Assembly: GCA_964419335.1 (NCBI GenBank) | Contig: CAYQOX010000091.1 | Span: 1-7,691 of the forward strand | Direction of reading: 5' to 3' | DNA from: CAYQOX01 sp964419335 | Lineage (GTDB): Bacteria > Hinthialibacterota > Hinthialibacteria > Hinthialibacterales > Hinthialibacteraceae | DNA: 7,691 bases | In this document: positions 1-4,734 of the stretch, piece after piece | Layout: each line of letters begins with the position of its first letter | How positions within the stretch are numbered: the first letter of the stretch is position 1 | The notes under the pieces: generated by a model | Database searches by the model: none | Told to the model about the DNA's origin: nothing | Seen by the model: the letters and a program-made list of their open reading frames with translations, nothing else | Made by a program: the position numbers and the translations under genes

Positions 1-240
1 GGTGTGTAGGTTGGTGTTATGGTAGGTGTAAAGGTAACCGTGTATGTGGGTGTAAGCGTGTAAGTATTCGTTGGCGTCATTGATGGCGTATTTGTAGGCG
101 TGAAAGTATAAGTCGGCGTAAACGTTGGCGTGGGCGTATGCGTGCGGGTTGGCGTAGGTGTTATTGCCGGTGGTGACGTTGGTACCTCCGTAATTATGGG
201 TGAAGGTGTATCTGTTGGGGTTGGAGTAGGTGTCAATGCT
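1..240 (-). repeat. Degenerate 6/12-nt repeat tract encoding Thr-Pro
   Basis: Read on the minus strand the tract is built on ACGCC(N)/ACACC(N) hexamers with one variable codon roughly every second to fourth position. This gives Thr-Pro-Thr-X-Thr peptides. The units are degenerate at third positions, so the repeat is older or under protein-level selection and is not a fresh slippage array. It continues past base 1, so its full length is not known. Confidence 0.85.
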
Positions 241-404
241 GGCGATGGACTAGAACTCTCCTCATAAGAATAAACCAGAGCCCCTTGCGCATAACCTCCT
301 CCTTGAGCCTCTTGAACCAATCCATAACCGAAGAACACCAACATAAAACCAACAAGTCTGTATCTCCGAAGAATCTCTATGAGCGATTTCTCCAAATGAT
401 GCAT
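1..404 (-). CDS. Secreted Thr-Pro-rich repeat protein, N-terminal part (runs off left edge)
   Basis: The frame is open from ATG at 404 down to base 1, giving 134 codons and no stop. An in-frame TAG lies seven codons upstream, so 404 is the first ATG; no clear Shine-Dalgarno precedes it. The N-terminus looks like a Sec signal peptide: a charged n-region with RRYR at residues 13-16, a hydrophobic core LVGFMLVFFGYGLV (17-30), and likely cleavage near QEAQG (31-35). From about residue 55 the chain turns into a TPTPT-type tract with Thr or Pro at most positions, interrupted by aromatic or polar residues (TRTHTPTPTFTPTYTF). Such tracts are known as extended, often O-glycosylated linkers in exported proteins, usually followed by a folded domain. 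That domain would lie outside this window, so the function is unknown. It may be co-transcribed with the TPR gene upstream on the same strand, 117 bp away. The frame and repeats are seen directly; export is inferred. Confidence 0.85.
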   Translation of the reverse strand, partial: MHHLEKSLIEILRRYRLVGFMLVFFGYGLVQEAQGGGYAQGALVYSYEESSSPSPALTPTPTPTDTPSPIITEVPTSPPAITPTPTRTHTPTPTFTPTYTFTPTNTPSMTPTNTYTLTPTYTVTFTPTITPTYT

Positions 405-497
405 GACAAATTTTATTAGATGCTAATGTATTCATGGATTTTCAAACAACATGTTCAAAATCTTAACAAAATTAGGGGGGAAGAAAAAGCATAAATT

Positions 498-521
498 CGA
501 TTTTTTTATAAAAAAATTTCG
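498..521 (-). terminator. AT-rich palindrome just after the TPR gene stop (weak terminator candidate)
   Basis: Immediately downstream (minus strand) of the TPR stop codon lies an almost perfect palindrome. CGA at 498-500 pairs with TCG at 519-521, and T7 (501-507) pairs with A7 (510-516) around a central AT, with two unpaired T at 517-518. On the minus strand it is followed by T-rich sequence. The stem is nearly all A-U, so it would be a weak intrinsic terminator at best. It could equally be a simple AT-rich spacer between two cotranscribed genes. Confidence 0.25.
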
Positions 522-1676
522 TTATTCAGTATTCAAAGGCTCCAACGATAACGCATGAAGATATATCGTAGGCGGGGCTTCATTCGGATCAGGCTGGAGA
601 GTCTCTAACCTAACCAGGTTTCGCCCTTTTTCCAGCTCAATCCGGGTTTCATACGTACGGGCTCGCGAAGTATGAACGGTTATAGGATCTCCGTTTGAAC
701 GATCGATACGCACCTGGGGCAGGCTTTTAGTACTTGTTTCCGTAGAAAGACGAATGCTTAACCTCATACTTTGTGCGTCATGGGCATTCACATCGATCAC
801 GGTCGTCTGAAGAGTACGCGGCTCTTCCTCCGATGGAGGAAAGCATTCTTCCAAGGGATAATCTCCCTGGTCAGCCTCATAGGTCGCCTCAGAAATGATC
901 GCGCGTGAGTACTGAGCAAAACGATCCTGGGGCTCCACCTCGAGGTAATTCTCCAAATAGTCCAAAGCCGGCTTGATTTCTTGCTCTAAAAGATAAAGAT
1001 ACCCCAATATTGCCTCACGCTTGTGATTCTCATTCTCCGGAAGTTCGAGCATCACTTCAATTTGTTCCGGCTCCGGCTCAGGAACAAAGCGGGTAAACCA
1101 ATACCACGCCTCCGTGGCTTTCTCATACTTTTTAAGCCGCAAAAAGCATAATCCCCGACCATAATAGGAGATCAGATCAGTATGCCCTTGCCCTTTTTCC
1201 ATGGCATGATTATAAGATTCAATCGCCTCCGAATAGCGCTGCATCCGGCTGAGCAGCTGCCCCCGCGCCAAAAAAGGTTGCCCGCGTGACATCTCAGGAT
1301 CCAGTTCAATGGCTATCTCATACAACCCTAAGGCTTCTTCCCACGCCTCCGATGTATCTATCTGCGCATACGTATCCGCCTGGCGTAATACCCCCAAAAC
1401 CCACTGTCGAAGATGACTCGATTGTTTGTGTTCTTGATACAATTCCTTAAAATACGCAATTCCCCGCTGATATTCCTCGATCGCTCGCTCCAACTTCTCT
1501 TGATGACGTAGACGGTCTCCCTTCCCGTAAGCCACCGACGGATGGCTTTCTTCTATCCACAGCATAAGCGAAGGATGCGTTGCCAGTATGCCTAGCACAC
1601 AGAGCGAGACCACCGTTACCGACGGCCATATAATCCAGAACCACCGTTGATAAGGATCTTTGATGATTGGCTCCAT
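522..1676 (-). CDS. Membrane-anchored TPR repeat protein with C-terminal beta-rich domain
   Basis: 384 residues. One membrane segment at about 13-32 (FWIIWPSVTVVSLCVLGILA) follows a short N-terminus with K6 and R11. The following segment is acidic, which suggests the bulk of the protein faces the periplasm. About five TPR-like helix pairs follow, near 46-79, 95-128, 132-165, 169-200 and 218-252. The clearest end in AIELDP (122-127) and LEVEP (245-249), with the Y/A/P spacing typical of TPRs. The C-terminal ~95 residues (about 288-384) lack TPR features and alternate polar and hydrophobic residues, as in a beta-sandwich (VRIDRSNGDPITV, RIELEKGRNLVRLET). TPRs usually mediate protein-protein contacts, so an adaptor role in an envelope assembly is reasonable but unproven. 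The start codon overlaps the stop of a 46-codon upstream ORF (TGATG) and has only a weak GAGA-type ribosome site of its own. No specific family recognised. Confidence 0.92.
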   Translation of the reverse strand: MEPIIKDPYQRWFWIIWPSVTVVSLCVLGILATHPSLMLWIEESHPSVAYGKGDRLRHQEKLERAIEEYQRGIAYFKELYQEHKQSSHLRQWVLGVLRQADTYAQIDTSEAWEEALGLYEIAIELDPEMSRGQPFLARGQLLSRMQRYSEAIESYNHAMEKGQGHTDLISYYGRGLCFLRLKKYEKATEAWYWFTRFVPEPEPEQIEVMLELPENENHKREAILGYLYLLEQEIKPALDYLENYLEVEPQDRFAQYSRAIISEATYEADQGDYPLEECFPPSEEEPRTLQTTVIDVNAHDAQSMRLSIRLSTETSTKSLPQVRIDRSNGDPITVHTSRARTYETRIELEKGRNLVRLETLQPDPNEAPPTIYLHALSLEPLNTE

Positions 1677-1846
1677 CAGATTCTCTTTTCTCTAATACAT
1701 CGACGTCTCGAGTTCATCAATGGCATGAATGTAGGCCTCTCTTCCTCTCCTTGCAACCCCCAACCTAAATTCGCCTTTTGTTTTCCTTTCATCCCTCCGA
1801 TACCTAAGATTAACATTTTTCTTCACAAAAAGTTGTTCCTTTTACT

Positions 1847-1873
1847 TTGATGATTCGTTTTATCCTCTACAAT
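1847..1873 (+). promoter_or_regulatory. Candidate sigma70-type promoter for the membrane protein gene
   Basis: TTGATG (1847-1852) and TACAAT (1868-1873) resemble -35 and -10 boxes. The -10 matches the consensus at five of six positions, but the spacer is only 15 bp. It lies in the divergent intergenic region about 75 bp ahead of the preferred start at 1947 and would place transcription start near 1880. Weak because of the short spacer. Confidence 0.28.
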
Positions 1874-1938
1874 CGATTCTATGTAGATGAAACGAATCTC
1901 AGCTACAAATAAAAAAATTCCATCATTATCATATGGTA

Positions 1939-1943
1939 AGAGG
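1939..1943 (+). promoter_or_regulatory. Ribosome binding site that decides the start of the membrane protein gene
   Basis: AGAGG, within AAGAGGA, lies three bases before ATG 1947. The in-frame ATG 60 bp upstream at 1887 has no purine-rich site and follows a TAG directly. This favours initiation at 1947. Confidence 0.55.
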
Positions 1944-1946
1944 AAA

Positions 1947-2762
1947 ATGACAAAACCACGTACCAAACATCCTTCTACGGAACCTCAAGAAAATACGCGG
2001 GAACCTCAAGATGATCCCAATATCAAAAGCCAAGAATCCGCCACTCTGGATGATACATCCTTCGAAGATGTACGCCTTGCCATCGCCAAAGGCAAACTCG
2101 ATATCCGCCGTTTTGGCTTCATCTTACTCCTTGTCTCGATCGCTCTCTTTACCATCGGCTATGCCCTAACCACCCTCTCCGCCGCCATGGTGAACTATCA
2201 CCAACTCGCCCTGGAAGAAAGAACCGTCACTCAGAATGGCGAGGTTCGCCAAGTACCCCGCTATCGTTCTATCAGCCGATATAAGATCAACAACAATAAC
2301 AATGACGAAGTCGAGACAAAATTCTCCCGCGCCGGAAGCCTTCTCACAGGCTTATATTTCTACGCCCTGGTTAACGCTCTCCATTGGCTCTTGGAATTTG
2401 GCATCGCCAATATCCGGGCGATCGTGCTGATTCCTTTCTTCCTCTTCTTGGCAGGCAGCGCTTTTGTCTATTACTCCCTGTGGCCTAAAGAATTACAAAC
2501 TCCCAATAACGCCTTCACTTTGTCCATCATCATAGGCGCAATCCATGGAATCTTCACTTTCCTACTGATCCTCTTCGCCCACGTGTTTTTTAATTCCTTT
2601 TCCGCTTTATTAGGTTCTCCCCACCATTTTGTGGGACAACTTTCAGGCATCTTGTTGCCAGGATTGGTGATTGTATTCTTTACCGATATGATTTATGCAG
2701 GCTTCGCAGGCATCGTTCTCGGCGTCTTCCACAAGTTGCGTCTCATTTTCTCTCAAACCTAG
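1947..2762 (+). CDS. Unrecognised integral membrane protein with four or five membrane segments
   Basis: 271 residues from ATG 1947, chosen for its AAGAGG ribosome site; an in-frame ATG at 1887 would add 20 residues but has no such site. Numbered from 1947, the first ~50 residues are polar and rich in Pro, Glu, Asp, Gln and Lys, so probably a disordered cytoplasmic tail. Hydrophobic segments follow at about 56-80 (FGFILLLVSIALFTIGYALT), 132-153 (weaker, amphipathic), 157-178 (AIVLIPFFLFLAGSAFVYYS), 190-215 and 232-261. Between the first two lies a ~50-residue hydrophilic loop with a run of five Asn (115-119), encoded by AAC/AAT codons. I recognise no conserved catalytic motif or named family. 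It is the first plus-strand gene after the divergent region, and its coding style (many C-ending codons) matches the lipoprotein gene downstream. That gene is 161 bp away and appears to have its own promoter. Confidence 0.87.
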   Translation: MTKPRTKHPSTEPQENTREPQDDPNIKSQESATLDDTSFEDVRLAIAKGKLDIRRFGFILLLVSIALFTIGYALTTLSAAMVNYHQLALEERTVTQNGEVRQVPRYRSISRYKINNNNNDEVETKFSRAGSLLTGLYFYALVNALHWLLEFGIANIRAIVLIPFFLFLAGSAFVYYSLWPKELQTPNNAFTLSIIIGAIHGIFTFLLILFAHVFFNSFSALLGSPHHFVGQLSGILLPGLVIVFFTDMIYAGFAGIVLGVFHKLRLIFSQT

Positions 2763-2786
2763 CGTATGCACCTGCGTTGCCTCTTT

Positions 2787-2815
2787 TTGAGTGTAACCCA
2801 AAATAGATCGATACT
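2787..2815 (+). promoter_or_regulatory. Candidate sigma70-type promoter for the solute-binding lipoprotein gene
   Basis: TTGAGT (2787-2792) and GATACT (2810-2815) are separated by exactly 17 bp, each matching its consensus at four of six positions. The predicted transcript would start near 2822, just upstream of the 14-bp palindrome at 2835-2848. Plausible but not strong. Confidence 0.33.
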
Positions 2816-2834
2816 CTTTATATACGGTTTATCC

Positions 2835-2848
2835 TGTATTTAAATACA
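2835..2848 (+). promoter_or_regulatory. Perfect 14-bp palindrome, operator candidate
   Basis: TGTATTTAAATACA is its own reverse complement. It lies 76 bp upstream of the lipoprotein start codon and just downstream of the best promoter candidate, a typical place for a dimeric repressor site. AT-rich palindromes do arise by chance, so the assignment is an inference. Confidence 0.35.
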
Positions 2849-2923
2849 TTGTAAAGAAAAAAATACTCACTTTCGTGATGAGCCTTATATTCTTTGTAAT
2901 AACAGAAAGGACAGTAACTCTCC

Positions 2924-4150
2924 ATGAAGCCTATGAATTGGACCCAAAACGCCTCAACCTGGTTTCTTCTCACCACCTTGACCCTCATCACCCTGGGAGT
3001 AACCAGCTGCGGTCAAAAAGAAGAAGAAAAAGCGGAAGAACCCCGCCCCGCCGTCAGAATCAAAGTGCTCTCTTTGGACGAAAAAGTCCAAGCCGATGAA
3101 TTTGATCGCCACATCGAAGCCTTCGCCCAAGCCCATTCTGAATGGGTGGTGCATTCCACCACCGAACGCTTTTCCCCCCAAGAACGGGATAACCTCGCCC
3201 CCGACTTACTCGATGATGCCGATGCGCTCGTCTTCCCCACATTCCTTAATCCTCCGTTTCGCCAAAACACCCAGGCTTTTCACCCTCTCTCGGCCACCAT
3301 GGCCGTTGTCCCTGAAGTGTTCGACCAGGCCTACGCCATGGCAGAGGACGACCAGTCCCTCTGGGCTGTCCCCTTCCTCTTTGACCCCGTCGTCATGGTC
3401 ATGAAAAAACAAGCCACCCGCTTGGTCGGCGATGCCTCGCCCCCCGAAACCTGGGGCAAACTGAACTTAATCAGCGCCCAAGCCCTCAACAACGGCTTCC
3501 CCATGCCTCACCTCGTCTTCCTCACCGGCGATCCCCTGCTCCTCGCCGATAGCCTGACCACCCTCCAATTCGCCGTCGGCATGGGCGAAATCTCCGCCAG
3601 CGAAGAAGACCTCGAGATCATTCTGGACAACGAAGAACGCGCCCTCCAAGATTCCCTGTCCTACCTGCGTAATTACATGACCCCCGACGAAGAAGACCTT
3701 ACCTCTCTCCCCCAACTTCAGGATATGCAAGGCTTCATGGATTCCAAAGCCATTCTCACCCTCGCCCGCTACTCCTCCGTACTTCGCCTCGGCGAAGCCG
3801 TACGGAACCAACTCCACCTCACCCTCTTCACCGGAGACTTCGAAAAAATTCTCGTCCCCACCTACGGCTATGCCGCCGCCGTGCCCCTGAACGCCTCTTC
3901 GCCTCAAGCCGGCCAAGCCTTTGTCCGATACTTACTAGAACAAGCAAACGGAGACGCCCATCTGAGCCTCGACCAAATTCAATCCCCAGACCAAAAGTGG
4001 CTCACCCACGTGACCCACTTTCTCCCACGCGAAAACCCCACCAGCGTGAACCAAAAATGGGTGATTGACGCTCTGAATGGCTCCTTGCGGTTATCCGATT
4101 ATACGAACATATGGAAAAAGGCCTACTTTTTCCCCGAAAGTTTTAATTAA
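2924..4150 (+). CDS. Extracellular solute-binding lipoprotein, family 1 (sugar-type ABC transporter)
   Basis: 408 residues. A lipoprotein signal peptide is visible: a hydrophobic stretch TWFLLTTLTLITLGV (12-26), then lipobox VTSC with Cys29 as the predicted lipidated residue, then a charged linker (EEEKAEEPRP). The mature part has family 1 features in the expected order: LWAVPFLFDPVVMVMKKQ (147-164) like the usual xAVPf-x-P...YNK stretch, PPETWGKL (173-180) like P-x-TWdel, FMDSKAILTL (271-280) like the F-x-x-GkaAM segment, and YGYAAAVPLNASSPQAGQAF (314-333) like the Gg...aiP-x-ns..peaAw-x-F segment near the C-terminus. Such proteins bind sugars or other small solutes outside the inner membrane and deliver them to an ABC permease. 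No permease or ATPase gene lies beside it, so the ligand is unknown. ATG 2924 is the first start after an in-frame TAA; an AAAGGA lies 12 bp upstream, which is far. Another MKP/MNW-type start at 2933 is possible. Confidence 0.92.
   Translation: MKPMNWTQNASTWFLLTTLTLITLGVTSCGQKEEEKAEEPRPAVRIKVLSLDEKVQADEFDRHIEAFAQAHSEWVVHSTTERFSPQERDNLAPDLLDDADALVFPTFLNPPFRQNTQAFHPLSATMAVVPEVFDQAYAMAEDDQSLWAVPFLFDPVVMVMKKQATRLVGDASPPETWGKLNLISAQALNNGFPMPHLVFLTGDPLLLADSLTTLQFAVGMGEISASEEDLEIILDNEERALQDSLSYLRNYMTPDEEDLTSLPQLQDMQGFMDSKAILTLARYSSVLRLGEAVRNQLHLTLFTGDFEKILVPTYGYAAAVPLNASSPQAGQAFVRYLLEQANGDAHLSLDQIQSPDQKWLTHVTHFLPRENPTSVNQKWVIDALNGSLRLSDYTNIWKKAYFFPESFN
4113..4133 (+). repeat. Perfect 8-bp inverted repeat at the 3' end of the lipoprotein gene
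   Basis: GGAAAAAG (4113-4120), a 5-base loop (GCCTA) and CTTTTTCC (4126-4133) form a hairpin inside the last codons of the lipoprotein gene. T-rich sequence (TTTTAATTAATTT) follows only after an 8-base gap, so it is not a canonical terminator. It may protect the 3' end or be a chance product of the Lys-Lys and Phe-Phe codons. Confidence 0.35.
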
Positions 4151-4155
4151 TTTAT

Positions 4156-4164
4156 GTTGCAAAC
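4156..4164 (+). promoter_or_regulatory. GTTGCAAAC direct repeat, copy 1 (operator candidate)
   Basis: GTTGCAAAC lies just downstream of the lipoprotein stop and about 60 bp upstream of the predicted start of the transcript from the 4187-4215 promoter. The same 9 bases recur at 4217-4225, 61 bp away, close to six helical turns. Confidence 0.4.
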
Positions 4165-4186
4165 GGATTATTTTTTGAATTTAGCG

Positions 4187-4215
4187 TTGACAAGAAATTT
4201 TTATTGTGCTAGATT
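4187..4215 (+). promoter_or_regulatory. Strong sigma70-type promoter with extended -10
   Basis: The -35 box TTGACA (4187-4192) is a perfect consensus. It is followed by exactly 17 bp and a -10 box TAGATT (4210-4215, four of six), preceded by TGC (4207-4209), the extended -10 TGn element. Transcription should begin near 4222. This is the best promoter in the window. Its product is either the small ORF at 4248-4421, a structured RNA, or a long leader reaching the surface-protein gene. Confidence 0.75.
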
Positions 4216-4216
4216 G

Positions 4217-4225
4217 GTTGCAAAC
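4217..4225 (+). promoter_or_regulatory. GTTGCAAAC direct repeat, copy 2 (operator candidate)
   Basis: Second copy of GTTGCAAAC, spanning about -5 to +4 of the predicted transcript start. A protein bound here would block RNA polymerase. Together with the copy at 4156-4164 it brackets the whole promoter. Confidence 0.4.
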
Positions 4226-4247
4226 TTGTCTTTATAAGGGACATACG

Positions 4248-4421
4248 ATGGCTTTATTGCTTGCATTACTTCATCAAATAGGAAAGGGAAAACTTTCCCG
4301 CCTTGGAACAAAAAGACCATCTTGCTTTTGGGAATGTAAGCTCATATTTATAAATAAGTTACAACATGCGCGGCTGATCCCGCGCTGGGAAATGTGTTCC
4401 GTGTTTGGCTGCGTGGAATAA
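4248..4421 (+). CDS. Possible 57-residue small protein behind a strong promoter
   Basis: ATG 4248 has a well-placed AAGGG (4236-4240) seven bases upstream and sits about 26 bases after the predicted transcript start of the 4187-4215 promoter. The frame also opens at a GTG at 4206, but that lies inside the -10 region and cannot be the start. The product starts MALLLALLHQIGKGKLSR and has a short hydrophobic N-terminus (ALLLALL) too brief for a membrane span. It then has a basic middle and three Cys (SCFWEC at 33-38 and a Cys near the end), and no similarity I recognise. Codon use looks less ordered than in the neighbouring genes, and two GC-rich or purine-rich hairpins lie inside it, so the region could be a non-coding RNA instead. 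It could also be a leader peptide. Confidence 0.38.
   Translation: MALLLALLHQIGKGKLSRLGTKRPSCFWECKLIFINKLQHARLIPRWEMCSVFGCVE
4368..4385 (+). repeat. GC-rich perfect hairpin inside the small ORF
   Basis: GCGCGG (4368-4373), a 6-base loop CTGATC and CCGCGC (4380-4385) form a stable stem in an otherwise AT-rich stretch. There is no T-run after it, so it is not a terminator. It supports the idea that the transcript from the 4187-4215 promoter is structured. Confidence 0.5.
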
Positions 4422-4450
4422 AGTCCCCGCATTGACAGTTAGGTTCATAT

Positions 4451-4469
4451 CCCCTTGATTGTTAAGGGG
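4451..4469 (+). repeat. Inverted repeat, regulator site or weak terminator
   Basis: CCCCTTGATTGTTAAGGGG has perfect 6-bp arms (CCCCTT/AAGGGG) and a 7-base centre. As RNA it forms a short hairpin followed by TTAATTT, a weak terminator for the transcript from the 4187-4215 promoter. As DNA it is a dyad centred about 45-50 bp upstream of the sigma54-like element, where an activator could bind. I cannot decide between these. Confidence 0.4.
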
Positions 4470-4500
4470 TTAATTTAGATAGAAGGAGTTGGCTTAAGGG

Positions 4501-4517
4501 TTGGCATTATATATGCT
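4501..4517 (+). promoter_or_regulatory. Candidate sigma54 (RpoN) promoter for the surface protein gene
   Basis: TTGGCATTATATATGCT fits the -24/-12 layout: TTGGCA with the GG 12 bases from the GC of TGCT, the spacing required of sigma54 promoters. The five bases before TGGCA (AGGGT, 4497-4501) also fit the mrNrY part of the consensus. Mismatches are the CG after TGGCA and the first T of TTGC. Transcription would begin near 4528, about 205 bases before ATG 4735. Weak alternative sigma70 boxes overlap it (TTGGCT 4489-4494, 17 bp, TATGCT 4512-4517). Confidence 0.45.
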
Positions 4518-4648
4518 ACGCTTAACTAACTCTTATCGTTATCTGAAATGAATTTGGGAATTAAGTAATTTTCATGAGAGTTGAATGAAAGGAAAAAAAG
4601 TGGTTATGCACAGTGAATGGCACCAGCAATCCGTAACCAATCCAGACC

Positions 4649-4662
4649 AGGAGGGTAATATG
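4649..4662 (+). promoter_or_regulatory. Canonical ribosome site and alternative in-frame start (ATG 4660)
   Basis: AGGAGG (4649-4654) lies five bases before ATG 4660, which is in frame with ATG 4735 and would add 25 residues (MYEPRNSICPSILKLKRNQP...) ahead of the signal peptide. The site is at least as good as the one serving 4735. Confidence 0.5.
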
Positions 4663-4723
4663 TACGAACCAAGAAATTCAATATGCCCAAGCATTTTGAA
4701 ATTAAAACGTAATCAACCAGGAA

Positions 4724-4729
4724 AAGGAG
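4724..4729 (+). promoter_or_regulatory. Ribosome binding site for the surface protein (ATG 4735)
   Basis: AAGGAG lies five bases before ATG 4735, an ideal spacing. The peptide from this ATG begins with a textbook Sec signal peptide, which is why 4735 is preferred over the upstream in-frame starts. Confidence 0.7.
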
Positions 4730-4734
4730 AGATC

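Larger units (their letters stand above)
4422..4734 (+). other. Leader/intergenic region ahead of the giant surface protein
   Basis: This 313-bp stretch has no independent gene I can support. It holds the inverted repeat at 4451-4469, the sigma54-like promoter at 4501-4517, and a purine-rich leader with several ribosome-site-like sequences. From ATG 4585, just after an in-frame TGA, the frame is already that of the surface protein, so up to 50 extra N-terminal residues are possible. A TTGACA at 4432-4437 has only a poor -10 partner (TTGATT, 4455-4460). Confidence 0.6.

Noticed and set aside
1..240. Tandem repeats considered as a CRISPR array or minisatellite
   Set aside because: There are no constant repeats with unique spacers. 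The pattern is a codon-level TPT repeat in one long open frame with a signal peptide.
243..302. Strong AGGAGG followed by ATG on the minus strand inside the Thr-Pro gene
   Set aside because: The frame after this ATG stops after 19 codons and lies out of frame with the Thr-Pro tract. The AGGAGG simply encodes the Gly-Gly-Gly after the signal peptide.
475..480. Run of six G in the spacer before the Thr-Pro gene, considered as a phase-variation tract
   Set aside because: Six bases is too short for high-rate slippage, and no convincing promoter spacing depends on it.
1647..1850. 67-codon plus-strand open frame across the divergent intergenic region
   Set aside because: It starts inside the TPR gene on the opposite strand, has no ribosome site, and its translation (Phe/Pro/Ile-rich) looks like random AT/CT-rich sequence.
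2875..3099. 74-codon plus-strand open frame overlapping the start of the lipoprotein gene
   Set aside because: It overlaps the clear signal peptide and lipobox in another frame, and its product has no recognisable features.
3467..3916. 149-codon minus-strand open frame inside the lipoprotein gene, plus several shorter ones (2954-3412)
   Set aside because: They are antisense shadows of a gene with C-ending codons. The translations are Gly/Glu/Val-rich without domains, while the plus-strand frame shows a full lipoprotein with family motifs.
4430..4470. T-arm-like GGTTCATATCC, considered as the end of a tRNA or tmRNA
   Set aside because: The loop does not fit TTCRANY, the arm pairs for only two bases, and there is no acceptor stem, anticodon arm or CCA.
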